Positions 10,278 through 20,790 of a stretch of 64,000 bases of DNA are shown piece by piece. Every line of letters starts with the position of its first letter. The first letter of the stretch is position 1. The notes beneath the pieces were generated by a model. That model was not told where the DNA came from. It was given only the letters and a program-made list of their open reading frames with translations, and ran no database searches. A program made the position numbers and the translations under genes. Source of the DNA: Orientallactaga sibirica (Eukaryota; Chordata; Mammalia; Rodentia; Dipodidae); assembly GCA_036365145.1 (NCBI GenBank), contig JAEOAD010000888.1:1488001-1552000 (forward strand), read 5' to 3'.

Positions 10278-10294
10278 CTGGCAGTCTTAATCTT

Positions 10295-11030
10295 GTGTGT
10301 GAAACCACATCTGCTGGAGTTCATGAATATAGCAGACACGACATCATTCCATAGACCCCCTTCCCATCCTCCTGTTCTGACATTCTTTCCACCCTCTCTT
10401 CCACAGGATTCCCGAGCCTTGAAGGTGTGGCCTAGATGAAGTGTGTAGAGCTGAGTGCATGCTAGTCGCTTGCTCTTGGTAACTTTGTTAGTTATGCTTC
10501 TTTGCATGAACCTCTGCTTTTTCTATGAAGAAACGTCTGTGATCAAGGATGTGAGCAGAACCAATCTATGGGAACAAACATATTTAGAAAGCAAGCTGTC
10601 CACTTAGCATAACCACAATATTGTGCTCCACCACCACCACCCCCCGCCCCAAAGGCCTATGTCCCTAGCCACAGGGTTTTGCCAGATTTACAGTACCAGG
10701 CATGATTTTTCTCCTGTGGTGAGGCCCTCAATTCAAATGGAGAGCCATTGGTTGTCCCCATAAATTGCATGCCACTATTGCACTAGTGGGCACCTCTTGT
10801 GTTGTGGGTTGGTATTGTAGCACACAAGGTGCCCAGCTGTGTAAGACCATTGATGGCTTTTCTCCCCAGCAGACAGCACAGAATCTCCCAGGTTAGCCAG
10901 CGAGAACGAAGCTTCCAGCTCAGTCCTGGCTCGGTTTCTTTATGCCCTGCAAAGTATGTGGCGTCTTCAGCAATAGGGACTTAGCATCTCGTTTTTGTTG
11001 GCAACCAAGAACAATGGCAGAAACACCACT
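10295..11030 (-). mobile_element. Older rodent L1 3' UTR (Lx-like)
   Basis: Complement of an old L1 3' UTR: CATTCTTTCCACCCTCTCTT, CATGCCACTATTGCAC and GGCGTCTTCAGCAATAGGGA correspond in reverse to the young-L1 3' UTR segments at 7230-7450 and 15480-15520. It is much more diverged than copies A-F. Confidence 0.7.
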
Positions 11031-11122
11031 ACACCACCTCCACCACCACCACAACACACTCCATCACAACCACCACCCCACCACCACCACACTCATCACC
11101 ACCACCACTATCACCTCCACCT
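11031..11122. repeat. (CCA)n-rich simple repeat
   Basis: Imperfect run of CCACCAC, CATCAC and AACAC units. It makes artificial histidine-rich and glycine-rich reading frames on the two strands. Confidence 0.9.
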
Positions 11123-11284
11123 GTGGCCTCATGTGTGAGGCTTGCCCAGTCTACTGAAGGACTCAAGACACATGGAAAATGACAGTTTTCTACCTCATGG
11201 AAGTCTATATCTGAGATACTTGTCCAAAAGGAGAGCGCCCTCCACATCACTGTGTGGAAGCGCAGTGACTTAGAAGGATGACAG
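11123..11284. other. Unassigned sequence
   Basis: No repeat or gene recognised; it lies between the CCA repeat and the MIR. Confidence 0.4.
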
Positions 11285-11480
11285 CCTGTGCTTGGTGCCA
11301 GACGTTGTGCTGAAGATCTTACATACGCCACCTCGTTCAGTACTCATGAACCTAGAGAATAAGTCTGGTCTTCTTGCTCCCGCCTTTTTCCAGCAGAGTC
11401 ATTGTAGGCACACAAAGATTCCTCTGCCTAACGAAAGAAAAGTGGTGAGGCAGGATTTTGATTTTGCCCCTGCAGTGTGA
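11285..11480 (+). mobile_element. MIR (ancient mammalian SINE)
   Basis: Follows the MIR order: TGCCAGACGTTGTGCTGAAG, then AAGATCTTACATACGCCACC, a central TCATGAACC segment, and AGTGGTGAGGCAGGATTTTG. MIR predates placental divergence, so this is among the oldest recognisable insertions here. Confidence 0.7.
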
Positions 11481-11629
11481 ACACACACCCAGCACTGTAG
11501 TACTCAACTGCCTCCTAGTGTCCATCAGAGGTCCTCCACACACTTGCATCACTGGGGTGAAGTTTATGGAACTCTCCCAGGTATACTGATCCAGAATTTT
11601 GTAAGTAGGGAGTTTTCAGAATCACACCA

Positions 11630-11676
<47 letters not shown>
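11630..11676. repeat. (CA)n microsatellite
   Basis: About 22 uninterrupted CA units. Confidence 0.97.
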
Positions 11677-11734
11677 CAGAGAAAAGATCTTTAGCAGAAG
11701 TAGTACGGCACTTTAATAAAAAGTGTTTACAAGT

Positions 11735-11737
<3 letters not shown>

Positions 11738-11765
<28 letters not shown>

Positions 11766-11906
11766 GGTTTTTGAGTAGGGTTTCACTCTGGTCCAGGCTG
11801 ACCTGGAATTAACTATGTAGTCTCAGGGTGGCCTCGAACTCTCGGCGATCCTCCTACCTCTGCCTCCCGAGTGCTGGGATTAAAGGCGTGCGCCACCACG
11901 CCTGGC
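11738..11906 (-). mobile_element. B1-type SINE
   Basis: Minus-strand B1 close to the local consensus, with poly(T) of about 28. Exact target duplication TTACAAGTCAT at 11727-11737 and 11907-11917. Probably among the youngest insertions. Confidence 0.95.
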
Positions 11907-12044
11907 TTACAAGTCATAATTTTTAAGGCTCTGTTGTGATAGTCCAAAAGAACAAAATGACATTTGCAAATGGCATTTGTGCAATTACTTCAAGACAACC
12001 TTCCAAAAGTAAAATGAAAGCAATTTTATCACCTGTAAATTTTT

Positions 12045-12202
12045 TTATAAGAATTGGCATGCCAGGGGCTCTAGCCATTGCAATCAAACTCCAGATGTGG
12101 TGCTACCTTGTGTGTCTGGCTTACATGGGATCTGGAGAGTCTTACATGGGTCCTTAGGCTTCACAGGCAAGTGCCTTAACTGCTAAACCATCTCTCCAGC
12201 CC
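12045..12202 (-). mobile_element. tSINE, missing its CT tract
   Basis: Minus-strand copy lacking most of the purine/pyrimidine tract. Exact 16-bp target duplication TCACCTGTAAATTTTT at 12029-12044 and 12203-12218. Confidence 0.94.
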
Positions 12203-12437
12203 TCACCTGTAAATTTTTAAAGGTAACTCACCCTCTTTAATGTACCATTTATGAATTTTGACAAATCTGTGCAACTGTGTAAGTGCCACCAAACATTTTA
12301 ACATCTTCAAAAATCAAAAATTTTATTTTTTTAAATTTTAGTGAAGTCAGATTTATCATTTTGGTTTTAGATATATCTAAGAAATCTTTCCTGTCCCAGA
12401 GACACAAGGATTTTTTCCTGTTTTATTGTTAAAGATT

Positions 12438-12586
12438 TTTTGTTTGTTTGTTTGTTTGTTTCAAGGTAGGGTCTTTCTCTAGCCCAGGCTGACCTGGAAT
12501 TCACTACATAGTTTCAGGGTGGCTTGAACTCACAGCTATCCTCCTTCCGAGTGCTGAGATTAAAGGTATGTACCACCACGCCTTGC
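12438..12586 (-). mobile_element. B1-type SINE
   Basis: Minus-strand B1 with a (TTTG)n tail. Flanks TGTTAAAGAT and TGTAAAAGAT fit an imperfect target duplication. Confidence 0.88.
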
Positions 12587-12599
12587 TGTAAAAGATGTA

Positions 12600-12945
12600 A
12601 TTTTGTTTTTAGTCTTTTTTTTTCACTTTTTCATGTGTGTTTGTGTGTGGTGTACATGTGTATGCATGTTTGCTTATATGTCGGCACATGTGTGTGCAGG
12701 TGCATGGCTATGTGCGTGCATGTGTGTGGAGGCCAGAGGTTGATATCAAGTGTCTTTCTCAATCATTCTCCACTATATTTACTAAGGCAGGGTTTCTCAC
12801 GGGTCCCCTATCTCCACCTCCCAAGCACTGCGATGACAGGCACGTGCCACCATACCCAGCTTTTCTGTGGATGCTGGGATGTGAACCTGGTCCTCATATT
12901 TGCAGATCAAGTGTTGTATCTGCGTACCATCTTCCCAGCCCGTAG
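12600..12945 (-). mobile_element. B4-type SINE
   Basis: Minus-strand fused B1/ID element: a TGTGTGCATG-rich end, then GGAGGCCAGAGGTTGATATC, a B1-like core, and an ID-like head complement ending ACCATCTTCCCAGCCC. Long open frames here are repeat artefacts. Confidence 0.75.
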
Positions 12946-13072
12946 TTTTATTTTACTTTGTCTTTTTGAAACAGTAATGAGAAAGTAACTGCAATAACTT
13001 TGTATCCCATGACCTTGCTAATCTTATTAGTTCTATTAGCTTTGCTATAGATTCTTGGAATTTTTCTTTTCT

Positions 13073-13280
13073 TTTTCTTTTATTCTATTTATTTGAAAGA
13101 GAGAGGCAGAGAGATAAAGAATGGGCATAATGGACATATCAGGGTCTCTTGCTCTTGCAAACGAACTTCAGACATATGTGCCATCTTGTGCATCTGGCTT
13201 TCTGTAGGTACTAGGAAGTCGAACCTGGGTCCTTTGGCTTTGCAGGCAAGCACCTTAACCACTAAGCCATCTCTCCAGCC
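13073..13280 (-). mobile_element. tSINE inside the old L1
   Basis: Minus-strand copy. Near-exact duplication AGATTCTTGGA(A/C)TTTTTCT at about 13047-13066 and 13281-13300. Confidence 0.92.
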
Positions 13281-13312
13281 CAGATTCTTGGACTTTTTCT
13301 ACACAATCATGG

Positions 13313-13670
13313 TGTAGCAGACAGCTTCAGGTTCGCTGAGATGAACTTCCAGACCTGGCACAGTTATGGAGGAAGGGATATTATTTATTGAAGCTTACAG
13401 ATCCAGGGGAAGTTCCATAATGGCAGAAAAAGCTGGCCTGCCTTCACGGATCCAAGCAAGAGAGAAAAAAAGCCACCAGCCACACAGCACAGCACACTTC
13501 AGGAACTCCTGCTAGGCACACTTTGCATATCTTTACAATGGAATCTCAAACCCACCACCACACCTTAAGATCCGCCCAGTGACATTGCCTCCAGCAAGGT
13601 GGCTACAGATTCAAACTATAAACTAATAAAACACAGACCATATTGGGGGCCATCTATTCAAACTACCACA
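13313..13670 (-). mobile_element. Solo LTR, MaLR/ORR1-like, with 5-bp target duplication
   Basis: 358-bp LTR starting TGTAGCAGACAGC and ending ACTACCACA on the plus strand, so it has TG...CA termini. Exact target duplication CATGG at 13308-13312 and 13671-13675, within the old L1 RT. On its own strand it starts TGTGGTAGTTTGAATAGATG and contains AATAAATA from ATTATTTATTG. No internal sequence remains, as expected after LTR-LTR recombination. Confidence 0.9.
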
Positions 13671-14171
13671 CATGGCATCTGTTAAAGGGGTTTTATTTCT
13701 CCTTTCAAATCTACATACTTTCATTTTTATTCTAATCTTACCGCACTGTCAACAATCCTCAGCATAATATTGAAGAGGAGTGAGAACACCAGACAGCCTT
13801 AGGTTGTTTCTCATGTTAGGACAAAGCATTTGATCTTCCACCATTGCAGAGGACATTAGTTTTGAGTTCCTTAGTAGATGCCTTTGTCAGGGATCTACTG
13901 AGCAATCTCACTTTACTCTTAGCTCACTGAGCTTTTTTTAGTACAAGTAGATAGGTGGTATATTTCTCCAAATGCTTTCTCTGCATCAATTTAAACAATC
14001 ATATGGCTTTTGTTTTCTGTTGATATGATGAATTATTCTGATTTCTGAATGATGGGTCAACATTCCTTTGGTCATGTTTACTATCCTTTTTGTGCTAACT
14101 AGAATTGCTGGTATTTTGCTGAAGACTTTTGTAACTATATTCTTGAAGAATACAGGTTTACGGCTTCTTTT

Positions 14172-14362
14172 AAAAAAATTTTTTTTTATTTATTTGAGAC
14201 ACACAGCGAGAGAATGGGCATGCCAGGGCCTCCAGCCACTGCAAAAAAAACTCCAGACACATGCCACCTTGTGCATCTGGCTTACATGGGTTCTATGGCA
14301 TCAAACCTGGGTGCTTAGACTTTACAGGCAACTGCCTTAACCACTAAGCATCTCTCCAGCCC
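14172..14362 (-). mobile_element. tSINE inside the old L1
   Basis: Minus-strand copy with a shortened CT tract (GACACACAGCGAGAGAATGG); head complement at 14340-14362. Confidence 0.88.
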
Positions 14363-15675
14363 TATAGATTCTTTTTTAAATGTCTTTACTTAAGTTATGA
14401 AATTTTCTGGAAAATGGATGGATCTGGAAAGGATTATACTTAGTGAGGTAACCCAGTCCCAGAAAGCCAAACGTTACATGTTCTCTCTCATATGTGGATC
14501 CTAACTACAAATGATTGGACTTATATGTGAGTAAAAATAACTCAGTAGCAGAAGCCAATAAGCTAGAAAGGGGATATAAAGGAAATAGATGGTATTGTAT
14601 ATATGTAAGTAGAAGAACAGATTAATGGGGGTCAAAAGGCCTAAGTGAGGTCAGGAGAAGAGACTGAGTAAAGGAAAGGTGGAGGGAAGGCTAATCAAAA
14701 TCTAAGAGGATATAAAAAAGTCATATGGAAACCTACTTTTCTGGACAATGGAACACTCAAAAGCAATAGATTGTTACTAGAAAATTTTCAGTGCCAGGGA
14801 TGGGATACCTTCAAGTGAGTTGTTGGCCAGGGAGGTCACAGATATCCTCAAAACATTATAGGCCATTGCCAAGGCCCTTGGTTTCCACCAGGAATAGATC
14901 GTAAGACCCTCTTGCTGAAGACTCCACATACTTGGGCTGCAAGATCACTGAGAAATCCTGCTGGGGCTGAGCTGAAAGCCTCCTTTGTGGACCAGCTGAC
15001 AGAAAGCTGGAAAAAGCTACACTGCATGAAGTTCAATGGGAGAGAGAAAATACCAGTGAAGGTACTCAACAGTGAACACTGAAAGCTTTAAATTTGGCCA
15101 GCCAGACCAAATGAGCAAACGGGTGCAATAGTGGCATGTCTGTTATGGGGAAAACCAACCACTGTCTAATTGGACTGGAGGCCCTCTCCATGGGAGGGAA
15201 TACATCCCTGATACTGAAAACCTATGACAGGGGTAGTCATAGGCCCTAGGGGTGTAATGTCTGCTTGTGTCACACTAAATGAATATACTATGCTCACCAA
15301 ACTGCCCAGTAAGCACTTCTCTCAATGTCCACACCCATATATTAATGCTACTCTCACTTTTGGTTAGAGAAGCTTCTCTTTTCAGATGGTGGCAACCTTG
15401 GGATGATTCAGAAGGCACCATGGTGCTGAAAAGAAGGGACAGAGGAGTGCTCAGCACTGAAACATCTCAAACCCACCTTCCAAGGCTCAGGGTCCATTGC
15501 GGAAGAGGGAGCGGAAAGAATGTAAGAGCCAAAGGAATGGTAGGACTCCTTACAACATGCTCCTCCAGACACAAAATGGCCTGGATATCCATGACCTTGC
15601 AGTCCCTGACACTACCTACACAAGACCATCATAATAGGAGGAAAAGATCATGACAGCAAAATAAAAGAGAGACTG

Positions 15676-15822
15676 AGGCCAGGCGTGGTGGCGCACGCCT
15701 TTAATCCCAGCATTTGGGAGGCAGAGGTGGGAGGATTGCTGAGAGTTTGAGGCCACCCTGAGACTACGTAGTGAATTCCAGGTCAGCCTGGACTAGAGTG
15801 AAACCCTAATTCGAAAAAAAAC

Positions 15823-15842
<20 letters not shown>
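15676..15842 (+). mobile_element. B1-type SINE in an L1 3' UTR
   Basis: Plus-strand B1 with a long poly(A) followed by (GA)n. It interrupts the L1 3' UTR after AGAGAGACTGAGG. Confidence 0.92.
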
Positions 15843-15853
<11 letters not shown>

Positions 15854-15948
15854 GAGAGAGAGTGAAGTTTCAGTTGGGGGAGGGTGGAGGTAAGTACCAT
15901 GGGATATTGTCTACAATTAAAGGAGTTGTCAATAAAAAATAAAAATAA

Positions 15949-16117
15949 AAGCTGGGCATGGTGGCGCACGCCTTTAATCCCAGCACTCGGGAGGCAGAGG
16001 TAGGAGGATCGCTGGGAGTTTGAGGCCACCCTGTGACTACATAGTGAATTCCAGGTCAGCCTGAGCCGGAGTGAGACCCTACCTCGAAAAAAAAAACCAA
16101 AAAGAAAAAAAAAATAT
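15949..16117 (+). mobile_element. B1-type SINE in an L1 poly(A) tail
   Basis: Plus-strand B1 directly after GTCAATAAAAAATAAAAATA, the L1 3' end. Confidence 0.92.
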
Positions 16118-16204
16118 ATATATAATTAAATTTTTTAAAAATGTCTTTACTTGTGGTAATATTGGTCTTATAAGATGAATTTAAGAAGTATTCTCTTTTA
16201 ATTT

Positions 16205-16521
16205 TATGAGGCCCCCAAGAGCTTATCACTGAAGTAGACCTAACATAAACCCAGCATGGCTCAGGGAAATTCGCAGAAGAGGGGGCAGAAAGACTGTTTG
16301 AACACAAGTTGGGACATTATGCACAGAGGCATTGCCTTTTCCCCATAACTGATGGCTACCCCCACAATTCACAACCCACAATCCCCATGGGGACAACTGG
16401 CGTCTCCAGTAAGGAGGGTCCCTTTGAAGGGGGGAGGACCGGGATGAGGATAGGGATGGTACTAACATGTGCTGTTTACACTCTAAGTATGTACATAACT
16501 AATAATGAAAAAATGGTATAA
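16205..16521 (+). mobile_element. Lx-like L1 3' end fragment
   Basis: Contains CTCAGGGAAATTCGCAGAAG and GGGGGCAGAAAGACTG, a diverged form of the L1 3' UTR segment seen at 15485. It ends in AATGAAAAAATGGTATAAAA, and old-L1 text resumes after it. This is an older subfamily than copies A-F. Confidence 0.65.
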
Positions 16522-16934
16522 AAATGTTTGGCAGAATTTGCCAGTAAAACCATCTGGGTCTGGAGTGTTCTCTGTTGGGAAACACTGAAGTTGTCAGATG
16601 TATTGGTATCAAGCTTTCACAACATTTCCTATTGTCCTTTCTCTATGTAATCTGGACGGGTGCCCCTTCTTTCATTCCTTATGCTGTAAACTTATGTCTT
16701 CTTTCTTATCCCCTAGGACGATCCGGCAAGAACATGATCACATTTAATGATTTTTCAAAGAACTAACTTAAGGCATAATTTTCCTTTTCAATTTTGTATC
16801 TGCTATCATTTTCTCTTTCTGCTTAGCTTGAGTTTATTACTTTTCTCTTTCACTAGTTCCCTATTAGAATCATAGCTCACTGGTTTAAGACCCTTCCTTT
16901 CTTTTTTAAATTACTTATTTATTTGTTTATTTAT

Positions 16935-17093
16935 TTTGTGGAGTTTTTGTGGGGGCTCAAGGTAGGGTCTCACTCTAGGCCAGGATGACATGGAATTCAC
17001 TATATAGTCTCAGAGTGGCTTTGAACTCTTGGTGATCCTCCTACCTCTGTCTCCCAAGTGCTGGGATTAAAGGCATGTACCACCATGCCTGGC
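16935..17093 (-). mobile_element. B1-type SINE
   Basis: Minus-strand B1 with a (TTTA)n-rich tail, ending ACCATGCCTGGCTC. Confidence 0.9.
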
Positions 17094-17097
17094 TCTT

Positions 17098-17098
<1 letters not shown>

Positions 17099-17143
<45 letters not shown>
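17099..17143. repeat. (GT)n microsatellite
   Basis: About 22 GT units between two B1 copies. Confidence 0.97.
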
Positions 17144-17145
<2 letters not shown>

Positions 17146-17268
17146 GTTTGTTTTTTGTTTTTTGAGGCAGGGTCTTACCTGGAATTAGTCTCAGGTTGGC
17201 TTCAAACTCACAGTGATCCTCAGCCTCCCCAGTGCTAAGATTAAAGGCATGGGACAACATGCTCGACT
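17146..17268 (-). mobile_element. B1-type SINE, internally shortened
   Basis: Minus-strand B1 with internal deletions (CCTGGAATTAGTCTCAGGTT joins segments that are apart in full copies). It abuts the 3' end of the JPT1 pseudogene. Confidence 0.8.
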
Positions 17269-17370
17269 AAAGTGCTTCTTTTTTTAATAAAACAAGTCAA
17301 AAAGATGTACAGTCAGGCTCATGTTGTGAAGTTCATGAGCATAGAGAAACAAACAAATGGACAGAGTTCT

Positions 17371-17657
17371 TTTTTAATATTTTATTTTTATTTATTTATT
17401 TGAGAGAGAGAGAAAGAAAGAAAGGAAGGAAGGAAGGGAGGGAGAGAGGGAAGGAGAGAGGGAGGGAGGAACAGAGGGAGAAAGAAAGAGGCACAGAGAG
17501 AGAATAGGCATGCCAGGGCCTCTAGCCACTGCAAACAAACTCCAGACACGTAGGCCACTATGTACATCTGGTTTACGTGGGTACTGGGAAATCAAACCTA
17601 AGTCCTTAGGCTTCACAGGCAATCTCCTTAACCACTAAGCCATCTCTCTGGCCCAAA
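17371..17657 (-). mobile_element. tSINE inside the JPT1 pseudogene 3' UTR
   Basis: Minus-strand copy with an expanded (GAAA)/(GGAA) tract at 17402-17490. Exact target duplication GGACAGAGTTCT at 17359-17370 and 17658-17669. Confidence 0.95.
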
Positions 17658-17993
17658 GGACAGAGTTCTGAGAGTCAAAGTTAATCCAGGCCAGGCTGAA
17701 CTTGCTGCCAGGGGGTTTTCTCCTGGACGGTGCAGAGGCTGGGGCCATCAGACTGGGCACAGGAGGGCAAGCACAGACTTCTTTTTGCTTCTCTTTTGTC
17801 TTGGAAGTCTATGTCCACATTTTCACGACTATTACTTTCTCCCTTCAGATCAAAGAAGTCTCCAGAGCTTGCCTCAGAGGAGCTCCTTCCCTGCTACCAC
17901 TAGACTTGGAGGATTTTCTTTAGGGGTCCCAAAAATGCTACAAGCCATTTTGTTCTTCACAGGCTATTCTTCTGGCTCATGAAAATGTAATGG

Positions 17994-18166
17994 AGGGCTG
18001 AAGAGATGGCTTAGTGATTAAGGCGCTTGCCTGCAAAGCCAAAGGAGCCAGATTCAATTCCCCAGGACCCACATAAGCCAGATGCACAAGGTGGTGCATG
18101 TGTCTGGAGTTCGTTTGCAGTGGCTCAAAAAAAAATCAAAACCAAAACCAACCAAACAAACAAAAA
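17994..18166 (+). mobile_element. tSINE lacking its 3' third, inside the JPT1 pseudogene
   Basis: Plus-strand head and body to TTTGCAGTGGCT (about 18125), then directly an A-rich AACCAAAC tail without the usual CT tract. Flanks resemble a short TAATG(A/G)A duplication. Confidence 0.85.
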
Positions 18167-18587
18167 ACTAATGAAAATTGGACCCACCACCTGAAAGCCA
18201 CAAAACCCACACAAAATGAAAAGCTATGGTTTAGTCTGTCCCACTGCCCCTGAGCTATTCCTGCTGTTGGGGTCTATGCCCTTGAAGGTGCTGGTGGTGA
18301 TCATGGCTCCAAGGAGCAAGGTAGGCTGGCCTAGGAGAGGGACACCAAGAGGGTGAGGACTTGAGGGACTTAGACAGCTCCAGACCCGGTACCAACCACA
18401 GTCGTAGGAGCCTCCGCCCAAGATCCTTCTTTTCTAATGTAAGCATTTATGCCACACGTTTCCCTCTATGCACTATTTATGCTATATATCCCATAAATTC
18501 TGATATGTTGTTGTATTATCATTTTAAGTAAGTTTTCAACTTTGTGTTGTGCTACATTCATAGCTATTCTGGGCCAATTGCTATTTC

Positions 18588-18755
18588 CTTTTTTAAATTT
18601 TTATTTGTGTGTGGGGGTGTGTGTGTGTCAGGGCTTCTTGCCTCTGTGCAAGTGAACACTGATACTTTTGTCACTTTTTACATCTGGCTTACATGAGCAG
18701 CTTAGAAACTGAACCTGGGCAATCACGTTTAACTACTGAGCCATCTTCCTAGCCT
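18588..18755 (-). mobile_element. tSINE, strongly diverged
   Basis: Minus-strand: GTCAGGGCTTCTTGCCTCTG to TGAGCCATCTTCCTAGCC. It has a (GT)n-like tract where other copies have GA-rich sequence. Confidence 0.7.
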
Positions 18756-18799
18756 CCTGAATTTTCATTTTTTTTCTTTCTTCTTCTTCTTCTTATTTT

Positions 18800-19028
18800 T
18801 TTCCATTTAAGTTATTTTTATTTTTGGCTTATTTTTATTTATTTATTTGACAGGAAGATGCAGATAGAGAGAGGGAGAAAAGAATGGGCATGCCAGGGCC
18901 TCTACCCACTGCAAACAAACTCCAGACCATGCGCCACAATGTACATCTGGCTTCACATGGGTTTGAGGGAAATTGAACCTTGTTCCTTAGCAGGCAATCA
19001 CCTTAACCACTAAGCCATCTCTCCAGCC
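18800..19028 (-). mobile_element. tSINE
   Basis: Minus-strand copy, complete; preceded by TTCTTCTTCTTCTTATTT, a short (TTC)n run. Confidence 0.88.
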
Positions 19029-19091
19029 CATTTCTGGCATTTAAAGTGGAAAGTTTTTTTGCCATTTAAAATGAAGTTTTTTTAAGTTTCA

Positions 19092-19279
19092 TTTTTTTAA
19101 AAAATTAAATATTTATTTATTTGTGAGAGAGAGAGAAAGAAAGAGGCAGATAGAGAATGGGCATGCCAGGGCCTCCAGATGCATGCACCCTTTGTGTATC
19201 TGGCTTACATGGGTACTGGGGAATGGAACCTAGATCCTTAGGCTTTGCAGACAAGTGTCAACTGCTAAGCCATCTCTCC
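19092..19279 (-). mobile_element. tSINE with a 25-30 bp body deletion
   Basis: Minus-strand copy; text runs from GGGCCTCC directly to AGATGCATGCACCC, skipping the CACTGCAAACGAACTCC region. Confidence 0.88.
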
Positions 19280-19317
19280 AATGAAATGAATTTTCATTTT
19301 TTAAAAAATATTTATAA

Positions 19318-19470
19318 AGCCGGGCGTGGTGGTGCACACCTTTAATCCCAGCACTCGGGAGGCAGAGTTAAGAGGATCGCTGAGAGTTCGAGGCCACCCT
19401 GAGACTACATAGTTAATTCCAGGTCAGCCCGGACCAGAGTGAGACCCTACCTAGCAAAACCAAAAAAAAT
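19318..19470 (+). mobile_element. B1-type SINE
   Basis: Plus-strand B1 near the local consensus, followed by (AAAAT)n and (AT)n tail expansions. Confidence 0.93.
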
Positions 19471-19502
19471 AAAATAAAATAAAATAAAATAAAATAAAAA
19501 AA

Positions 19503-19545
<43 letters not shown>
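19471..19545. repeat. (AAAAT)n then (AT)n tail repeat
   Basis: Simple-sequence expansion of the B1 tail: about six AAAAT units, then an alternating AT/ACAT run. Confidence 0.93.
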
Positions 19546-19549
<4 letters not shown>

Positions 19550-19759
19550 TTTAAACTTTATTTTATTTGTCTGAGAGAGTGGGGGAGGGAGGAAGAAAGG
19601 CAAATAGAGAGAGAGAATTGGCATGCCAGGGCCTTCAGCCACTGCAAACGAACTCCAGATGCATGCACCACCTTGTGCACCTGGCTTATGTGGGTCCTGG
19701 GGAATCGAACCTGGGTCCTTTGGCTTTGCAGGCAAGCACCTTAACCACCTCTCCAGCCC
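19550..19759 (-). mobile_element. tSINE
   Basis: Minus-strand copy, well preserved except for a short head deletion (TTAACCACCTCTCCAGCC lacks TAAGCC). Confidence 0.9.
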
Positions 19760-19849
19760 TGAATTTTTATTTTTGTTCAAGATATTTCTTAATTTCTTTT
19801 GTGACTTCTTCTTTGAAATATGAGTTATTTGGAAGTGTATGTTGTTTTG

Positions 19850-19916
19850 TGGTTTGACTATATAGCCCTGGCTAGCCTCAAATTTGCAATAGTCCTCCTA
19901 CTTTACCCTCCCAAGT
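19850..19916 (-). mobile_element. Old B1-like fragment
   Basis: CTATATAGCCCTGGCTAGCC and TCCCAAGTGATAGGAG mark a diverged partial minus-strand B1/proto-B1 inside the old L1. Confidence 0.55.
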
Positions 19917-20200
19917 GATAGGAGAAATGTATATTTTTTAACCTCTAAATATCTGGGGATTTTGCAAGTATATTTGTTATTGATTTATAACTCAGTTTCT
20001 TCCACTGTGATTTTAGGACATAATTTAAGTAATTTTCATTCTTTTCCATTTGCTTTCATTATTTTCTTATCCAGAAGATGGGTTGTCTTGGTGAATGCTC
20101 CATGTGCACTTAAGTGTGAATTCTGTTGTTGCTGGGCAGAGTAGTCTACAAGTGCCAGCCAGGTCAAGTTTCCTGATAGTATTGTGCACATTTTACATGC

Positions 20201-20584
20201 TGTAGCAGACAGCTTCAGGTTCGCTGAGATGAACTTCCAGACCAGGCACAGTTATGGAGGAAGGGATATTATTTATTGAAGCTTACAGATCCAGGGGAAG
20301 TTCCATAAAGGCAGAAGAAGCTGGCCTGTCTTCACAGGGCCAAGCAGAGAAAGAAAAGCCAACCAGGCACACAGCACACAGAGCAAAGGTAAGTCAAAAG
20401 CCCAGCACACTTCAGGAACTCCCCCTAGGCACACTTTGCATATCTTTACAATGGAATCTCAAACCATCACCACACCTTAAGACCAGCCCCCGGTGACATT
20501 GCCTCCAGCAAGGTGACTGCAGATGCAAACTATAAACTAATAAAACACTGAATATAGTGGGGGCCATATATTCAAACTACTACA
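20201..20584 (-). mobile_element. Solo LTR, MaLR/ORR1-like, with 5-bp target duplication
   Basis: 384-bp LTR of the same subfamily as 13313-13670, with a short extra GGTAAGTCAAAAGCC segment near 20389. TG...CA termini; exact target duplication CATGC at 20196-20200 and 20585-20589, in the old L1. Confidence 0.92.
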
Positions 20585-20790
20585 CATGCCGTGACTGGTT
20601 TTCTGACTACTTGTTCTATCAATAACTAAGTCTCCACCCATTGTTATGAATTTGTTTTTCCATTCTCATATCAATTTTGCTTCATGCATCCTTCTGTGTA
20701 TACACACATTGTGATTATTTTATCTTTATGGTTTAACTTGCTTTTCATTATATGACCTTTCTCTTTATCCTTGGCAATATTACTTCTTTT

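Larger units (their letters stand above)
14392..16130 (+). mobile_element. 5'-truncated L1 (3' end only) inside the old L1
   Basis: Starts in the last codons of ORF2 (AAATGGATGGATCTGGAAAG) and contains the 3' UTR and A-rich tail. Flanked by an AAATGTCTTTACTT duplication at about 14378-14391 and 16139-16152. Two B1s inserted later: one in the 3' UTR (15676) and one in the tail (15949). Confidence 0.9.
17269..18430 (-). pseudogene. JPT1: Processed pseudogene of JPT1 (HN1)
   Basis: Intronless, decayed retrocopy on the minus strand of Jupiter microtubule-associated homolog 1, a small cytosolic/nuclear phosphoprotein. The start codon complement is at 18302-18304, and the N-terminus reads ITTSTFKGIDPNSRNSS, a near match to the protein as I know it. 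Further along the minus strand come a GGGSNF segment (about 18180-18192), KNKMACSIFGTPKENP (about 17900-17950), EASSGDFFDLK (about 17845-17880) and PSRRKPPGSKFSL-like text (about 17695-17730). The JPT1-like 3' UTR (GACTGTACATCTTTTTGAC, then ATTAAAAAAAGAAGCACTTT) ends at 17269. Breaks: a TAG in place of a glutamine codon (about 17966), frameshifts, and two SINE insertions (17371-17657; 17994-18166). A roughly 57-bp extra segment with a stop lies at 18194-18250. It sits inside the very old L1 and cannot make the protein. Confidence 0.82.

Noticed and set aside
10942..11157. Histidine-rich frame and its glycine/valine-rich antisense partner
   Set aside because: Both are translations of the CCA-rich simple repeat.
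12524..12988. 154-codon open frame resembling a Cys/Val-rich membrane protein
   Set aside because: Runs through a B1 tail and a B4 element; the Cys/Val runs come from the (TG)n-rich B4 end.
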